From Streptomyces sp. SJL17-4 (GTDB taxonomy: Bacteria; Actinomycetota; Actinomycetes; Streptomycetales; Streptomycetaceae), in the NCBI RefSeq assembly GCF_036826855.1, contig NZ_CP104578.1, forward strand, positions 3,844,001 to 3,908,000: a DNA stretch of 64,000 nt, written 5' to 3'. This document shows, in pieces, positions 54,507-62,628 of this stretch; position 1 is the first letter of the stretch; every line of letters begins with the position of its first letter. Position numbers and translations under genes: made by a program. The notes below the pieces were generated by a model. It saw only the letters and a program-made list of their open reading frames with translations, did no database searches and was not told the DNA's origin.

Positions 54507-54671
54507 ATGTCAAAGGGCTGGCGTTGGTTCTTCCTTGCCGTCTTCGTCGTCTGGACAGTCCTCGCGCTCCAGTGGACGGAGGCCGGCTGCGACTACCCGG
54601 AGGCCTACCTCGCGGTGGTGCGCTTCGGCACCCCCGAGGGTCTGGAGTTCCTGCCGGCCTGCGCGGGTTAG
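54507..54671 (+). CDS. Small single-pass membrane protein
   Basis: A 54-residue protein with one transmembrane segment (WRWFFLAVFVVWTVLALQW) and a short exterior tail holding two cysteines (AGCDYPEAY and the terminal PACAG). The ATG at 54507 follows the previous gene by 51 bp, suggesting co-transcription. Family unknown. A longer frame starts at 54444 inside the previous gene and is less likely. Confidence 0.5.
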   Translation: MSKGWRWFFLAVFVVWTVLALQWTEAGCDYPEAYLAVVRFGTPEGLEFLPACAG

Positions 54672-54708
54672 ACGTCCGGGTCCGCTGGAGCGGGCCTACG
54701 ATCGAGGT

Positions 54709-55044
54709 ATGACCTCTCGCTGCGGTTCGTCGCTGTCGCTCTGGTCGAGGGACTCGTTCCTGTCCATCGGGTCCGTCGGATCGACCCTCTCGATCGGCTC
54801 GGTCGGGTCGTTCCTGTCCGTCGGCTCGGTCGGTTCCGCGCTGTCGGCCGGCTCCGTGGGGTCCTGGGCGAGCGTCGGCTCCCTGCTCTCCGCCCAGTCC
54901 TGCTGGTCGGTGCTCTCCTGGCGCTCGCGCCGCGGCGTGCTCGCGGCGGGCGCGGTGCTCGCGGTCGCGGGGGCCGTGGCGCTGTCGGCGTCGGCCCCCT
55001 CGGCGCCGGTCCCGCTCAGGCCGTCGCGTCGATCTTGTCCTTGA
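54709..55044 (+). CDS. Ser-Gly repeat membrane protein
   Basis: A 111-residue protein. Residues 10-75 repeat SIGSVGS/SVGSVGS, each unit of about 10 residues, followed by a basic patch (SWRSRRGVL) and one hydrophobic helix (AAGAVLAVAGAVALSASA). Proteins with this SIGSVGS repeat and a terminal helix recur in Streptomyces without known function. The ATG at 54709 follows a short leader. The stop lies 29 bp from the convergent LysE gene. The final residues differ from what I expect, so a frame error near the end is possible. Confidence 0.6.
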   Translation: MTSRCGSSLSLWSRDSFLSIGSVGSTLSIGSVGSFLSVGSVGSALSAGSVGSWASVGSLLSAQSCWSVLSWRSRRGVLAAGAVLAVAGAVALSASAPSAPVPLRPSRRSCP

Positions 55045-55072
55045 GCGCGGTCAGCGGACCCTGGACGCTCGC

Positions 55073-55711
55073 TCAGGAGCGCGCCACGAGCCGTACCGCG
55101 AGGACGACGATCAGCGTGCTCGACGCGAGCACCGTGGTCAGCCGCCCCCGGGCCCCCGTCAGGGTCCGGCCCAGCAGCGTCCCGCCCAGGGCGAGGAGCA
55201 GTTGCCAGCTCGCCGAGGCGAGCAGCGCCGCGAGGACGAAGGCCGTCCTGTCGGGGAGGGTCGCGGGCGCCGAGGGGCCCGTCGCGAGGACGAGTGCGGC
55301 GAAGTAGATCACCGTCATCGGATTGAGGATCGTGATCCCCAGGAAGGTGAGGTACGCACGGGCGGGACCGAGGGCCGTCCCGTCGGTCCCGTCGTCGCGG
55401 GAGGCGAGCCCGCCCGTCCGGTACGTGGTGACGGCGACGTACGCCGCCCGTACCGCGAGCACCACGAGCACCACGGCCGAGGCCCATCGCAGCGGGGTCG
55501 TCACCGGCGCCAGCAGCGGAACCAGCGCGGAGCCGCCCGCCACGGCGATCACGGCGTAGACGCCGTCCGCCGTGGCGACTCCGAGCGCCGCGCCCACGCC
55601 CGTACGCCAGCCGGTACGGGCCGTCACGGCCACCAGATACGCCCCGACCGCGCCGACCGGGATCGCGATGCCGTAGCCGGCGAGCAGGCCGGCCACCACC
55701 GCGGTGGTCAC
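55073..55711 (-). CDS. LysE-family amino acid exporter
   Basis: A 212-residue polytopic protein with six hydrophobic segments. The N-terminus AGYGIAIPVGAVGAYLVAV carries the LysE/RhtB G-x-x-x-P-G/V-type motif, and ITILNPMTVIYFAALV (about residue 125) is the conserved NPK/NPM helix. Relatives export lysine, homoserine, threonine or related compounds; the substrate is unknown. GTG at 55709-55711 overlaps the stop of the DUF2087 gene upstream by four bases, indicating one operon. Confidence 0.85.
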   Translation of the reverse strand: MTTAVVAGLLAGYGIAIPVGAVGAYLVAVTARTGWRTGVGAALGVATADGVYAVIAVAGGSALVPLLAPVTTPLRWASAVVLVVLAVRAAYVAVTTYRTGGLASRDDGTDGTALGPARAYLTFLGITILNPMTVIYFAALVLATGPSAPATLPDRTAFVLAALLASASWQLLLALGGTLLGRTLTGARGRLTTVLASSTLIVVLAVRLVARS

Positions 55712-56061
55712 GCGACGGCGGGGATCGCACCTTCGGGGGAGCCGGTCCGCTGCTGTCGGCGGTACGCCGAGCCGTCCTTGGTCCGGGCGAGGAAGCCGCC
55801 GATCACGAGATAGCGCCGCAGGGCGGAGAAGTCCTCGTGGACGGTGAGCAGCGCCTGGTTGACCTCGGGCTCGCGGTAGTCCCGGTCGGGAGCGAAGAGG
55901 TTCTCGGCGAGGTGCGCGAGGAGGTCCTCACGGCGGGCCGGCCTGCGCGGGATCGCCTTGAGGCGCCCGTCGGCGGAGAACAGGTCCGCGACCGGGCGGG
56001 GAGGACGGGCCTCGCCGGAAGGACGGGCCTCGCCGGAAGGACGGGAAGGATGACTGGTCAT
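55708..56061 (-). CDS. DUF2087 domain protein
   Basis: A 117-residue protein. After a repeated Ser-Gly-Glu-Ala-Arg-Pro tail (from a 15-bp DNA repeat), residues 26-105 match DUF2087: DLFSADGRLKAIPRRPARRE, then EPEVNQALLTVHEDFSALRR and GGFLARTKDGSAYRR. The fold is winged-helix-like and is often fused to ArsR-type regulators, so a regulatory role is plausible. It is translationally coupled to the LysE gene. The start is ATG 56059-56061. Confidence 0.75.
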   Translation of the reverse strand: MTSHPSRPSGEARPSGEARPPRPVADLFSADGRLKAIPRRPARREDLLAHLAENLFAPDRDYREPEVNQALLTVHEDFSALRRYLVIGGFLARTKDGSAYRRQQRTGSPEGAIPAVA

Positions 56062-56122
56062 GAGGGTGAAGCCTGACGGCCACCGGTCGGCCCCGCAAAG
56101 GGTTTTCGCCGTGGACGCCCGC

Positions 56123-56401
56123 TCACTTCAGGATGACGTTCACGGCCTCCTGCACCTTCGGCAGGATCGTACGGCCGCCGCCGCGGTCGAAGATCGGCCG
56201 GGCCTTCTCCACGAAGGCGAGGAAGGCGTCCTCGGAGTCCCAGAAGTCCACGACCCGCCACCCCCCACTTCCGTCGGGCCCGGCGGCGTGCGCGAGGAAC
56301 CCCTCCGGCGGGAACCAGTCGGCGGCCTCCAGGAGCCGGGTGGTCTCCTCGTACTGCTCCTGCGTGCCGCCGGGGATCTCTACGGTGACGATGACAGCCA
56401 T
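56123..56401 (-). CDS. Small antibiotic-monooxygenase-like (ABM fold) protein
   Basis: A 92-residue single-domain protein: MAVIVTVEIPGGTQEQYEET opens a ferredoxin-like fold, and WRVVDFWDSEDAFLAFVEK is the second half. Similar dimeric alpha-beta-barrel proteins include monooxygenases and heme-binding proteins, but many have no enzyme activity. ATG at 56399-56401 is preferred over a longer frame to 56482. A hairpin-free 62-bp gap separates it from DUF2087. Confidence 0.65.
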   Translation of the reverse strand: MAVIVTVEIPGGTQEQYEETTRLLEAADWFPPEGFLAHAAGPDGSGGWRVVDFWDSEDAFLAFVEKARPIFDRGGGRTILPKVQEAVNVILK

Positions 56402-56513
56402 GCCGCTGCTCCTGTGTGTGGGGCGGCGGAGATGAACGTGCGAGATCGCGACCAGCACACCAGCGGCCGGGACACCCCGCACGGCGGCGCACTCCGAACG
56501 AGCGACGCGGCCG

Positions 56514-57275
56514 TCAGCCCGCGGGGAGGACCTCGACGCCCCGCCGCGCCGTGAGCTGCCCGATCACCGGGTCGCGGGGGTCCGCGTCGGTGATCAGCCC
56601 GCTGATCTCCTCCCACGGCAGGACACGGAAGCGCGAAGCGGTGCCGATCTTCTCGGAGGAGGCGAGGACGTAGGTGTCCGCGGCGCGCGCCGAGAGGGCG
56701 CGCTTCATGGCGGCCTCTTCCGCGTCGCCGGTGGTCAGTCCCGCGTCGGGGTGCACGCCGGTGACGCCGAGGAAGCAGAGGTCGGCGGAGACGTTCTGCG
56801 CGGCCTCGACGGCGGCGGCGCCGCAGGCGACGGCGGAGTGCTTGTAGACGCGGCCGCCGATGAGGAAGACCTCCGCCCGCGGATGGTCGATGAGGGCGGC
56901 GGCGATCGTCGGACTGTGGGTGATCACGGTGCACGCCAGGTCCTGCGGGAGGGCGTGGACGACGGCCAGGGCGGTGGTGCCGCCGTCGAGGATCACCGCG
57001 CCGCCCGGCCGTACGAGACCGGCGGCCACCGCGGCGACCTTCCGCTTGCCGTCCGGTGCGACGGACTGCCGGGACCGGTAGTCCGCCACGGCCGGCGAGA
57101 CCGGCAGCGCCCCGCCGTACACCCGCTGGCACAGCCCCTCGCTCGCGAGATCGCGCAGGTCGCGCCGCACGCTGTCCTCGGAGATCCCCAGTTCGGCGGC
57201 GACGTCCTTGGCGACGATCTTGCCCTCGCGGGCGAGCAGTTCCAGCAGGTGGTCGCGCCGTTCGGCAGCCAGCAT
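56514..57275 (-). CDS. DeoR/GlpR-family transcriptional repressor
   Basis: A 253-residue repressor. Residues 5-58 form the DeoR winged helix (RRDHLLELLAREGKIVAKDV and ISEDSVRRDLRDLASEGL). The sensor domain has GGTTALAVVHALP and TGDAEEAAMKRAL, typical of sugar-phosphate binding. The start ATG 57273-57275 is chosen because the longer frame overlaps the promoter. It diverges from the DUF4406/NUDIX operon across a 49-bp gap with direct repeats, so it probably controls that operon and itself. Confidence 0.85.
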   Translation of the reverse strand: MLAAERRDHLLELLAREGKIVAKDVAAELGISEDSVRRDLRDLASEGLCQRVYGGALPVSPAVADYRSRQSVAPDGKRKVAAVAAGLVRPGGAVILDGGTTALAVVHALPQDLACTVITHSPTIAAALIDHPRAEVFLIGGRVYKHSAVACGAAAVEAAQNVSADLCFLGVTGVHPDAGLTTGDAEEAAMKRALSARAADTYVLASSEKIGTASRFRVLPWEEISGLITDADPRDPVIGQLTARRGVEVLPAG

Positions 57276-57294
57276 CCGCACTCTCTCCTGTTCT

Positions 57295-57313
57295 TGCACG
57301 TTTCTGCATGTAT
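57295..57313. promoter_or_regulatory. Candidate DeoR operator
   Basis: TTGCACGTTTCTGCATGTA contains the direct repeat TGCACGT/TGCATGT at 10-bp spacing in the 49-bp divergent gap. One helical turn between repeats is typical of DeoR-family sites. Confidence 0.5.
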
Positions 57314-57324
57314 CGTAGCGCGCC

Positions 57325-57723
57325 ATGGACGACCAGCAGACGCTCGACAAGCCCATGCTCATCCTCATCGCCGGGCCCTACCGCTCCGGCACCGACGGCG
57401 ACCCGGAGGCCATGGCCGCCAACCTCGCCCGCCTGGAAGCCGCGGCGTGGCCGGTCTTCGCCGCGGGCCATCTCCCCGTGATCGGGGAGTGGATCGCCCT
57501 GCCCGTCCTGCACTCGGCCGGCGCGGGTCCCACAGACCCCCTCGCCGAGCAGGTCCTGTACCCGGCCGCCGACCGTCTGCTCGCCCACTGCGACGCCGTA
57601 CTGCGGCTGCCCGGCGACTCCACCGGCGCCGACCAGGACGTCGCCACCGCCCGCCGCCGCGGCCTGCCGGTCTACCACGACGTGACCGAGATCCCCGGCC
57701 GTACGGCGCGGGAGGACGCGTGA
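57325..57723 (+). CDS. DUF4406 (nucleoside deoxyribosyltransferase-like) protein
   Basis: A 132-residue protein. MLILIAGPYRSGTDGDPEAM is the nucleotide-binding start of the DUF4406/nucleoside 2-deoxyribosyltransferase-like fold, and DAVLRLPGDSTGADQDVATA holds the conserved S/T-x-G-A-x-x-D-V pattern. The enzyme is likely to act on a nucleotide or nucleoside, but the reaction is not established. Its stop overlaps the NUDIX start (GTGA), and a DeoR regulator is divergent. Together these suggest a small nucleotide-sugar or nucleoside clean-up unit. Confidence 0.75.
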   Translation: MDDQQTLDKPMLILIAGPYRSGTDGDPEAMAANLARLEAAAWPVFAAGHLPVIGEWIALPVLHSAGAGPTDPLAEQVLYPAADRLLAHCDAVLRLPGDSTGADQDVATARRRGLPVYHDVTEIPGRTAREDA

Positions 57724-58455
57724 GCACCGGCCCCGCGCGGGGGCGGGCCGGCGACCGGCTGCCCGACGACCAGCTGCCCGACGACCAGCTGCCTGACGAC
57801 CGGCTGCCCGGCGTCGACGTCCCCGACCACCGGGGCCGGACCCACCTCGACCGCGCCGGACGCGATCTCGACCGGAACCCCGGTGTCGTGGTCCGCGACG
57901 TCGAGCTCACCTCCCGCGGCTGGCACGTTCTGCGGCGGACCACCTTCGACTACCGCCGCCGCGACGGGCGTTGGGTCACCGAGCAGCGCGAGACGTACGA
58001 CCGGGGGAACGGCGCCGTCGTCCTGCCCGTACGACACCGAGCGCGGCACCGTCCTGCTCACCCGGCAGTTCCGCTACCCGGCCTACGTCAACGACCACCC
58101 CGACGGCATGCTCGTCGAGGCGGCGGCGGGGCTGCTCGACGCCGACGACCCGCTGACCGCGGTCCGCCGCGAGAGCGCCGAGGAACTCGGCGTCACCCTC
58201 GGCCCGCTCACCCACGTCCTCGACGCGTACATGAGCCCCGGATCCGTCACCGAACGCCTCCACTTCTTCGCCGCGCCCTACACCCCGGCCGACCGGACCG
58301 GGACCGGCGGCGGACTGGAGGAGGACGGCGAGGACATCGAGGTCCTCGAACTTCCCTTCACCGAGGCCCTCGCGATGACCCGCGACGGCCGGATCGCCGA
58401 CGGGAAGACCATCCTGCTGCTGCAGTGGGCGGCGCTGGACGGGCCGTTCGCCTGA
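57720..58455 (+). CDS. NUDIX hydrolase, frame-interrupted
   Basis: A protein of about 245 residues. The N-terminus contains a threefold LPDDQ repeat (15-bp DNA unit, 57761-57805). The NUDIX domain follows, with TVLLTRQFRYPAYVN and the box GLLDADDPLTAVRRESAEEL ending GV, close to GX5EX7REUXEEXGU and similar to NudK-type GDP-sugar or ADP-ribose pyrophosphatases. The frame changes near 58026; removing one C from CTGCCCGTAC restores VVLPYDTERG. The start GTG overlaps the previous stop. Confidence 0.75.
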
Positions 58456-58476
58456 GCCGGGGGCAGAGCTGTTTGC

Positions 58477-60018
58477 TTACGGACGCAGGACGGGAAAGTG
58501 TGCTCCGGCCCAGGGAGCGCGGAGGGAGACCGGCCGGCCGGCGGCCGGCTTGCCGTCGGTCCTGTCGTCGCCGTCGGCCCACACCTTGACCTGCGACGGG
58601 GGGTCCTCGTCGAGCGACGGCCAGCCGGGGTTCCCGTCGGCGGCGAAGTCCGCCCAGGCACGCACCATGCGGCGCGACAGCTCGTGGTCGGCAGGGGTGG
58701 GCGTACCGCCGATGAGGAAGGCCACGGCGTCGTCGTCCAGAGTGCCGAAGGCGAAGGGGATGTCCGCGCAGTGCCAGGCCCGCACGGTCCCCTCCGGCCC
58801 GGTGCGCCGACGGTCGAAGCGCGAGAGGAACGTCCTGCCGCCCGCTCGGGCGTGGGCCTCAGCGAGCCGGTTGCCGTACTCGCCGAAGAGCAGGTCGCCG
58901 AAGACGGCGAGGTAGACGTCGAGCACCGGGGCATCGGGCATCGCGGCGCGATATCCGGCGACGAGGCCCTCGGGGAGACCGAAGTCATCGGCGAAGACCG
59001 CGAGTTGTTCGTCGGTGGTGACCTTCGCGCAGCTGCCGACGGCGTCGAGCAGCCAGTACTCCTCGGTGGCGTGGCAGACCAGCAGGTCCACTCCCCGGCC
59101 GCGCCGGCGGCGATCCCGGCGAGGGGGTCGGTGGGCAGGACGTCGCCGTCGAGGACCGGGGCGTAGAGCGAGGGGTCGTAGTGACGGGATCCGGAGGCGG
59201 GGTCCCGCCGGTAGTCGTCGACCACCTGGTCGGCGGCGGTGACCAGGGCCTGCGGAGTCATGGCGGTCAGGCCCTCGGGCGTGGCGGGGCAGCCCGCCGC
59301 CGCGGCGATCTCACGGGTGGTCGCCTCGGAGATCTCGCGCGTGTAGCAAGGGCTGGCGGGGCTGTGGGCGATGGCACGGTGGAACAGGCCGCGGGCGCGG
59401 TCCATCACCATGAGACAGGCGATCGAGGCGGCGCCGGAGGACTGTCCGGCGATCGTGACGTTGCCGGGGTCGCCACCGAAGGCGGCGATGTTGTCCCGTA
59501 CCCACCGCAGCGCCGACCTGGTCGAGCAGACCGCGATTGTCCGGGTGGCCGGCCGCCGCGCCGCCCGGGACGTGGCCGAAGCCCTCGAAACCGATGCGGT
59601 AGTTGATGGTGACCACGACGAGACCGGCACGGGCGAGCGCGAGGCCGTCGAAGTCGGGCTGGGCCGAGGAGCCGAAGGTGTAGGCACCGCCGTGGATCCA
59701 CACGAGGACGGGGAGTCGGCCGGGGAGCCGACCGCCGTCGGGGACGGGAGTCCAGATGTTGAGGGTGAGGATGTCGCCGTCGCCGTCGCCGTCGCCGGGA
59801 GACCACACGGGTGAGCCGGGGAGCTCTGCCGACTGCGGCGCTATCGGGCCGAACTTCGTACAGTCCCGCACACCGCTCCACGCGGGTGCCGGAAGGGGCG
59901 CGCGGAACCGGTCGGCGCCGAAGGGCGGGGCGGCGTAGGGGATGCCGAGCGCGGCGACGACATCGGCGGAAGCCCGGAAGCCTCGGGCCAGACCGTTGTT
60001 CGTCCTGAAGATGTCCAT
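58477..60018 (-). CDS. Type-B carboxylesterase, frame-interrupted
   Basis: A carboxylesterase/lipase of about 513 residues with an alpha/beta-hydrolase fold. LVWIHGGAYTFGS is the oxyanion-hole loop, FGGDPGNVTIAGQSSGAAS carries the nucleophile Ser in G-x-S-x-G, and the catalytic Glu and His would be in the C-terminal half. No signal peptide is seen. Frame changes are near 59510 and near 59097 (one G short); the total length stays divisible by three. ATG 60016-60018 (MDIFRTNNG) is chosen. It is divergent from the FAD oxidoreductase gene. Confidence 0.83.
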
Positions 60019-60122
60019 GGACGGAGCTTTGCATCTCGCGGCGCGCACAGGCCAACACCAAGACCACGAAGATTGACGCACCATCGATGTAAATCGGACG
60101 GGATGCGACGGCCCGCGTCGAC

Positions 60123-60194
60123 GTGACCGGCGTCACATCCGCCTCCTGTCAGCAATCGGCGCTCCGTCTCGTTCAAGGGGCGCCCGAACGAGAC
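60123..60194. promoter_or_regulatory. Two inverted repeats in the leader of the FAD oxidoreductase
   Basis: GTGAC-CGGC-GTCAC (60123-60136) resembles a repressor half-site pair. GTCTCGTTC (60166-60174) pairs with GAACGAGAC (60186-60194), a perfect 9-bp stem ending one base before AGGAG, so it could control translation. Confidence 0.45.
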
Positions 60195-60206
60195 AGGAGC
60201 ATCGCC

Positions 60207-61493
60207 ATGAAGCACCGCATCGTCGTACTCGGCGCCGGATACGCCGGGGCCTACGCCGCCGGAAACCTGGCGCGCCGGCTCTCCCCCGCCGACACCGAGA
60301 TCACCGTCGTCAACGCCGCCCCCGACTTCGTCGAGCGGATGCGGCTCCACCAGCTCGCGAGCGGCCAGGACCTCGCGGTCCGCAAGCTCACCGACGTCTT
60401 CGCGGGTACCGGAGTGCGGGTCCGGCTGGCGCACGTCACCGGCATCGACCCCGAGCGCGGGACCGTCGCCGTGACCCCGGTGGCCACCACGACCGGCAAG
60501 GACGGCGGCACCCACGGCGAAGGCGACAACAGCACCGACCACCGCACCGGCGAAGTCCCCTACGACACCCTCCTCTACGCCCTCGGCAGCTCCGTCGCCC
60601 ACCACGGCGTCCCCGGCGCAGCCGAGTACGCCTTCGACGTGGCCGGCCGTTCCTCGGCGCTGCGTCTGCGCGAGCGCATGGCCGCCCTGGGCGCGGGCGG
60701 CACCGTGCTGGTCGTCGGCGAGGGACTGACCGGCATCGAGACCGCCACGGAGTTCGCCGAGTCCCGGCCCGACCTCTCCGTCGCCCTCGCCGCCCGCGGC
60801 GAGCTGGGCGCCTGGCTCTCCCCGAAGGCCCGGCGCCACCTGCGCCAGGCCTTCGACCGGCTCGGCATCACCGTCCACGAGCACACCGCCGTGGAGGCCG
60901 TCGAGCCGACGCGGGCGATCGCCGCCGGCGGTACGCCCATCCCGGCCGACGTGACCGTGTGGACGGCCGGGTTCGCCGTGCACCCGCTCGCGGCCGCCGC
61001 CGGTCTGGAGGTCACCGGGACGGGCGGGATCGTCGTCGACCGCACCATGCGCTCGGTCTCGCACCCGAGCATCTACGCCGCCGGTGACGCCGTCCACGCG
61101 ATCGGCGACAACGGCCGTCCGCTGCCGATGTCCTGCGCCTCGGCCGGCTTCACCACCATGCAGGCGACCGCGGCGATCATCGCGCGTCTGACGGGCGGCG
61201 AGGTCCCGACCGTCGGGCTGAAGTACCACGGCAACCACATCAGCCTCGGACGGCGGGACGCCATCTTCCAGATGGTGGACGGGGACGTCCGGTCGAAGGC
61301 CTGGTACCTGGGCGGCAGGACCGCCGCGCGGCTCAAGGCGGGCGTGCTCAGCGGCGCCGGGTGGAACATCGCCCACCCGACGCTCGGCATGCCGAAGCGC
61401 AGGCGCCGCCTGACCACCGCACCGACGCCCGAGCGTGCGGGCGTGAGGGTCGCGGTCCAGGGCCTGTCCGGCGGACCGGCTCCCCGTCCGTGA
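60207..61493 (+). CDS. FAD-dependent pyridine nucleotide oxidoreductase (NDH-2-like)
   Basis: A 428-residue flavoprotein. IVVLGAGYAGAYAAGNLARR is the FAD-binding Rossmann motif, TVLVVGEGLTGIETATEF (about residue 168) the NAD(P)H motif, and HPSIYAAGDAVHAI the second FAD contact. A His/Thr/Gly-rich insert (about 95-115) is unusual. Similar proteins pair with ECF41 sigma factors in actinobacteria; the sigma factor gene lies 129 bp downstream. ATG at 60207 follows ACAGGAGC. The redox partner is unknown. Confidence 0.83.
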   Translation: MKHRIVVLGAGYAGAYAAGNLARRLSPADTEITVVNAAPDFVERMRLHQLASGQDLAVRKLTDVFAGTGVRVRLAHVTGIDPERGTVAVTPVATTTGKDGGTHGEGDNSTDHRTGEVPYDTLLYALGSSVAHHGVPGAAEYAFDVAGRSSALRLRERMAALGAGGTVLVVGEGLTGIETATEFAESRPDLSVALAARGELGAWLSPKARRHLRQAFDRLGITVHEHTAVEAVEPTRAIAAGGTPIPADVTVWTAGFAVHPLAAAAGLEVTGTGGIVVDRTMRSVSHPSIYAAGDAVHAIGDNGRPLPMSCASAGFTTMQATAAIIARLTGGEVPTVGLKYHGNHISLGRRDAIFQMVDGDVRSKAWYLGGRTAARLKAGVLSGAGWNIAHPTLGMPKRRRRLTTAPTPERAGVRVAVQGLSGGPAPRP

Positions 61494-61518
61494 TCCGCCG
61501 GACGGCCCCAGGGGGTGC

Positions 61519-61566
61519 CTTGCCGACCGAGCCGGGCGCGACCGAGCCGGGGCCGACCGAGCCCGG
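61519..61566. repeat. 15-bp degenerate tandem repeat between oxidoreductase and sigma factor
   Basis: Three imperfect units of CGACCGAGCCGGGGC follow 25 bp after the oxidoreductase stop, ending in the palindrome CGACCGGTCG. Confidence 0.65.
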
Positions 61567-61602
61567 CCCGACCGGTCGGCCCGGTCCGGCCCGCTCGGCC
61601 GG

Positions 61603-61617
61603 ACACCCCTAGGGTGT
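61603..61617. promoter_or_regulatory. Palindrome at the sigma factor start
   Basis: ACACCC-CTA-GGGTGT ends five bases before the sigma factor ATG, where a ribosome site would be expected. It may be an operator or a translation-blocking hairpin. Confidence 0.45.
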
Positions 61618-61622
61618 TCCTC

Positions 61623-62564
61623 ATGGACAGCGCAGCCGTCGATCGCTTCGAGGCCGGCCGTGGCCGGCTGGCCTCGCTCGCGTACCGCCTGCTCGGCTCG
61701 GCCGCCGACGCCGAAGACGCCGTGCAGGACACGTTCCTGCGCTGGCAGGCGGCGGACCGCGAACGGATCGAGGTGCCGGAGGCGTGGCTGACCAAGGTCC
61801 TCACCAACATCTGCCTCGACCGGCTCCGCTCGGCACACGCCCGCCACGAGCGCTCGGCGGGCGCCTGGCTGCCGGAGCCGCTCCTCGAAGGCGACCCGAT
61901 GCTCGGCCCCGCCGACACCTTCGAGCAGCGCGAGTCGGTGTCCCTGGCCGTACTGACCCTCCTGGAGCGCCTCTCGCCGGTCGAGCGGGCCGTCTACGTC
62001 CTGCGTGAGGCCTTCTCGTACGGCCACGCCGAGATCGCCGGGATCCTCGACATCACCGAGTCCGCGAGCCAGCAGCACCTCCACCGGGCCCGGACCCGGG
62101 TCGCCGCCGAGCGCCGCGGCGGCGGCGTCGAGGCCGACCCCGCGTCCGCGCGCCGGGTGGTCGAGGAGTTCCTGGCCGCCGCGATGTCGGGGCGCACCGA
62201 CCGGCTGGTGGCGCTGCTCACCGACGACGTGACGGCGGTCTCGGACGGCGCCGGACTGACCAGGCGGCTGCTGCGGGTCACAACGCGCGAGCGCGTCGCC
62301 TCGTTCGTACGGGCCGGGTTCAAGCCGACGCCCGCGAAGCGGCGACTGGCCGGCGGCTCGCTGTCGATGCACATCGCGCTGGTCAACGGCGGCCCGGCGG
62401 TCCTCGCCGTGGTCGACGGGCGGGTCGTGGGCGCGGTGGCGTTCGCGGTCGGCGACGGCAGGGTCACGTCCCTGCACGGCATCGCGACCGCGGACCGGCT
62501 GACGCGACTCGACGAGGCCTGGCGGCGGCACACGCCGGAAGCGCCGGTCGTCGCCACGTGGTGA
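61623..62564 (+). CDS. ECF41-type sigma factor with SnoaL-like extension
   Basis: A 313-residue sigma factor. Region 2 (LASLAYRLLGSAADAEDAVQ) and region 4 (LSPVERAVYVLREAFSYGHA and ITESASQQHLHRARTRV) are clear. The linker has GAWLPEPL, the WLPE-type motif, and residues 190-310 form a SnoaL-like domain. This is the ECF41 layout, in which the extension replaces an anti-sigma factor. The DGGGK-like motif of the extension appears as SDGAG. Its natural signal is unknown; the FAD oxidoreductase upstream is the likely target or partner. Confidence 0.87.
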   Translation: MDSAAVDRFEAGRGRLASLAYRLLGSAADAEDAVQDTFLRWQAADRERIEVPEAWLTKVLTNICLDRLRSAHARHERSAGAWLPEPLLEGDPMLGPADTFEQRESVSLAVLTLLERLSPVERAVYVLREAFSYGHAEIAGILDITESASQQHLHRARTRVAAERRGGGVEADPASARRVVEEFLAAAMSGRTDRLVALLTDDVTAVSDGAGLTRRLLRVTTRERVASFVRAGFKPTPAKRRLAGGSLSMHIALVNGGPAVLAVVDGRVVGAVAFAVGDGRVTSLHGIATADRLTRLDEAWRRHTPEAPVVATW

Positions 62565-62628
62565 CCTCAGGCAGACGACACCGTACGGCGCCCCCGACTC
62601 CGTGGAGGGCCCCGGAGCGCAAGGCCCC

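Noticed and set aside
60143..60169. ECF41 promoter before the oxidoreductase (TGTC...CGTC)
   Set aside because: The two motifs are about five bases too close compared with the published spacing, so I list only the inverted repeats.
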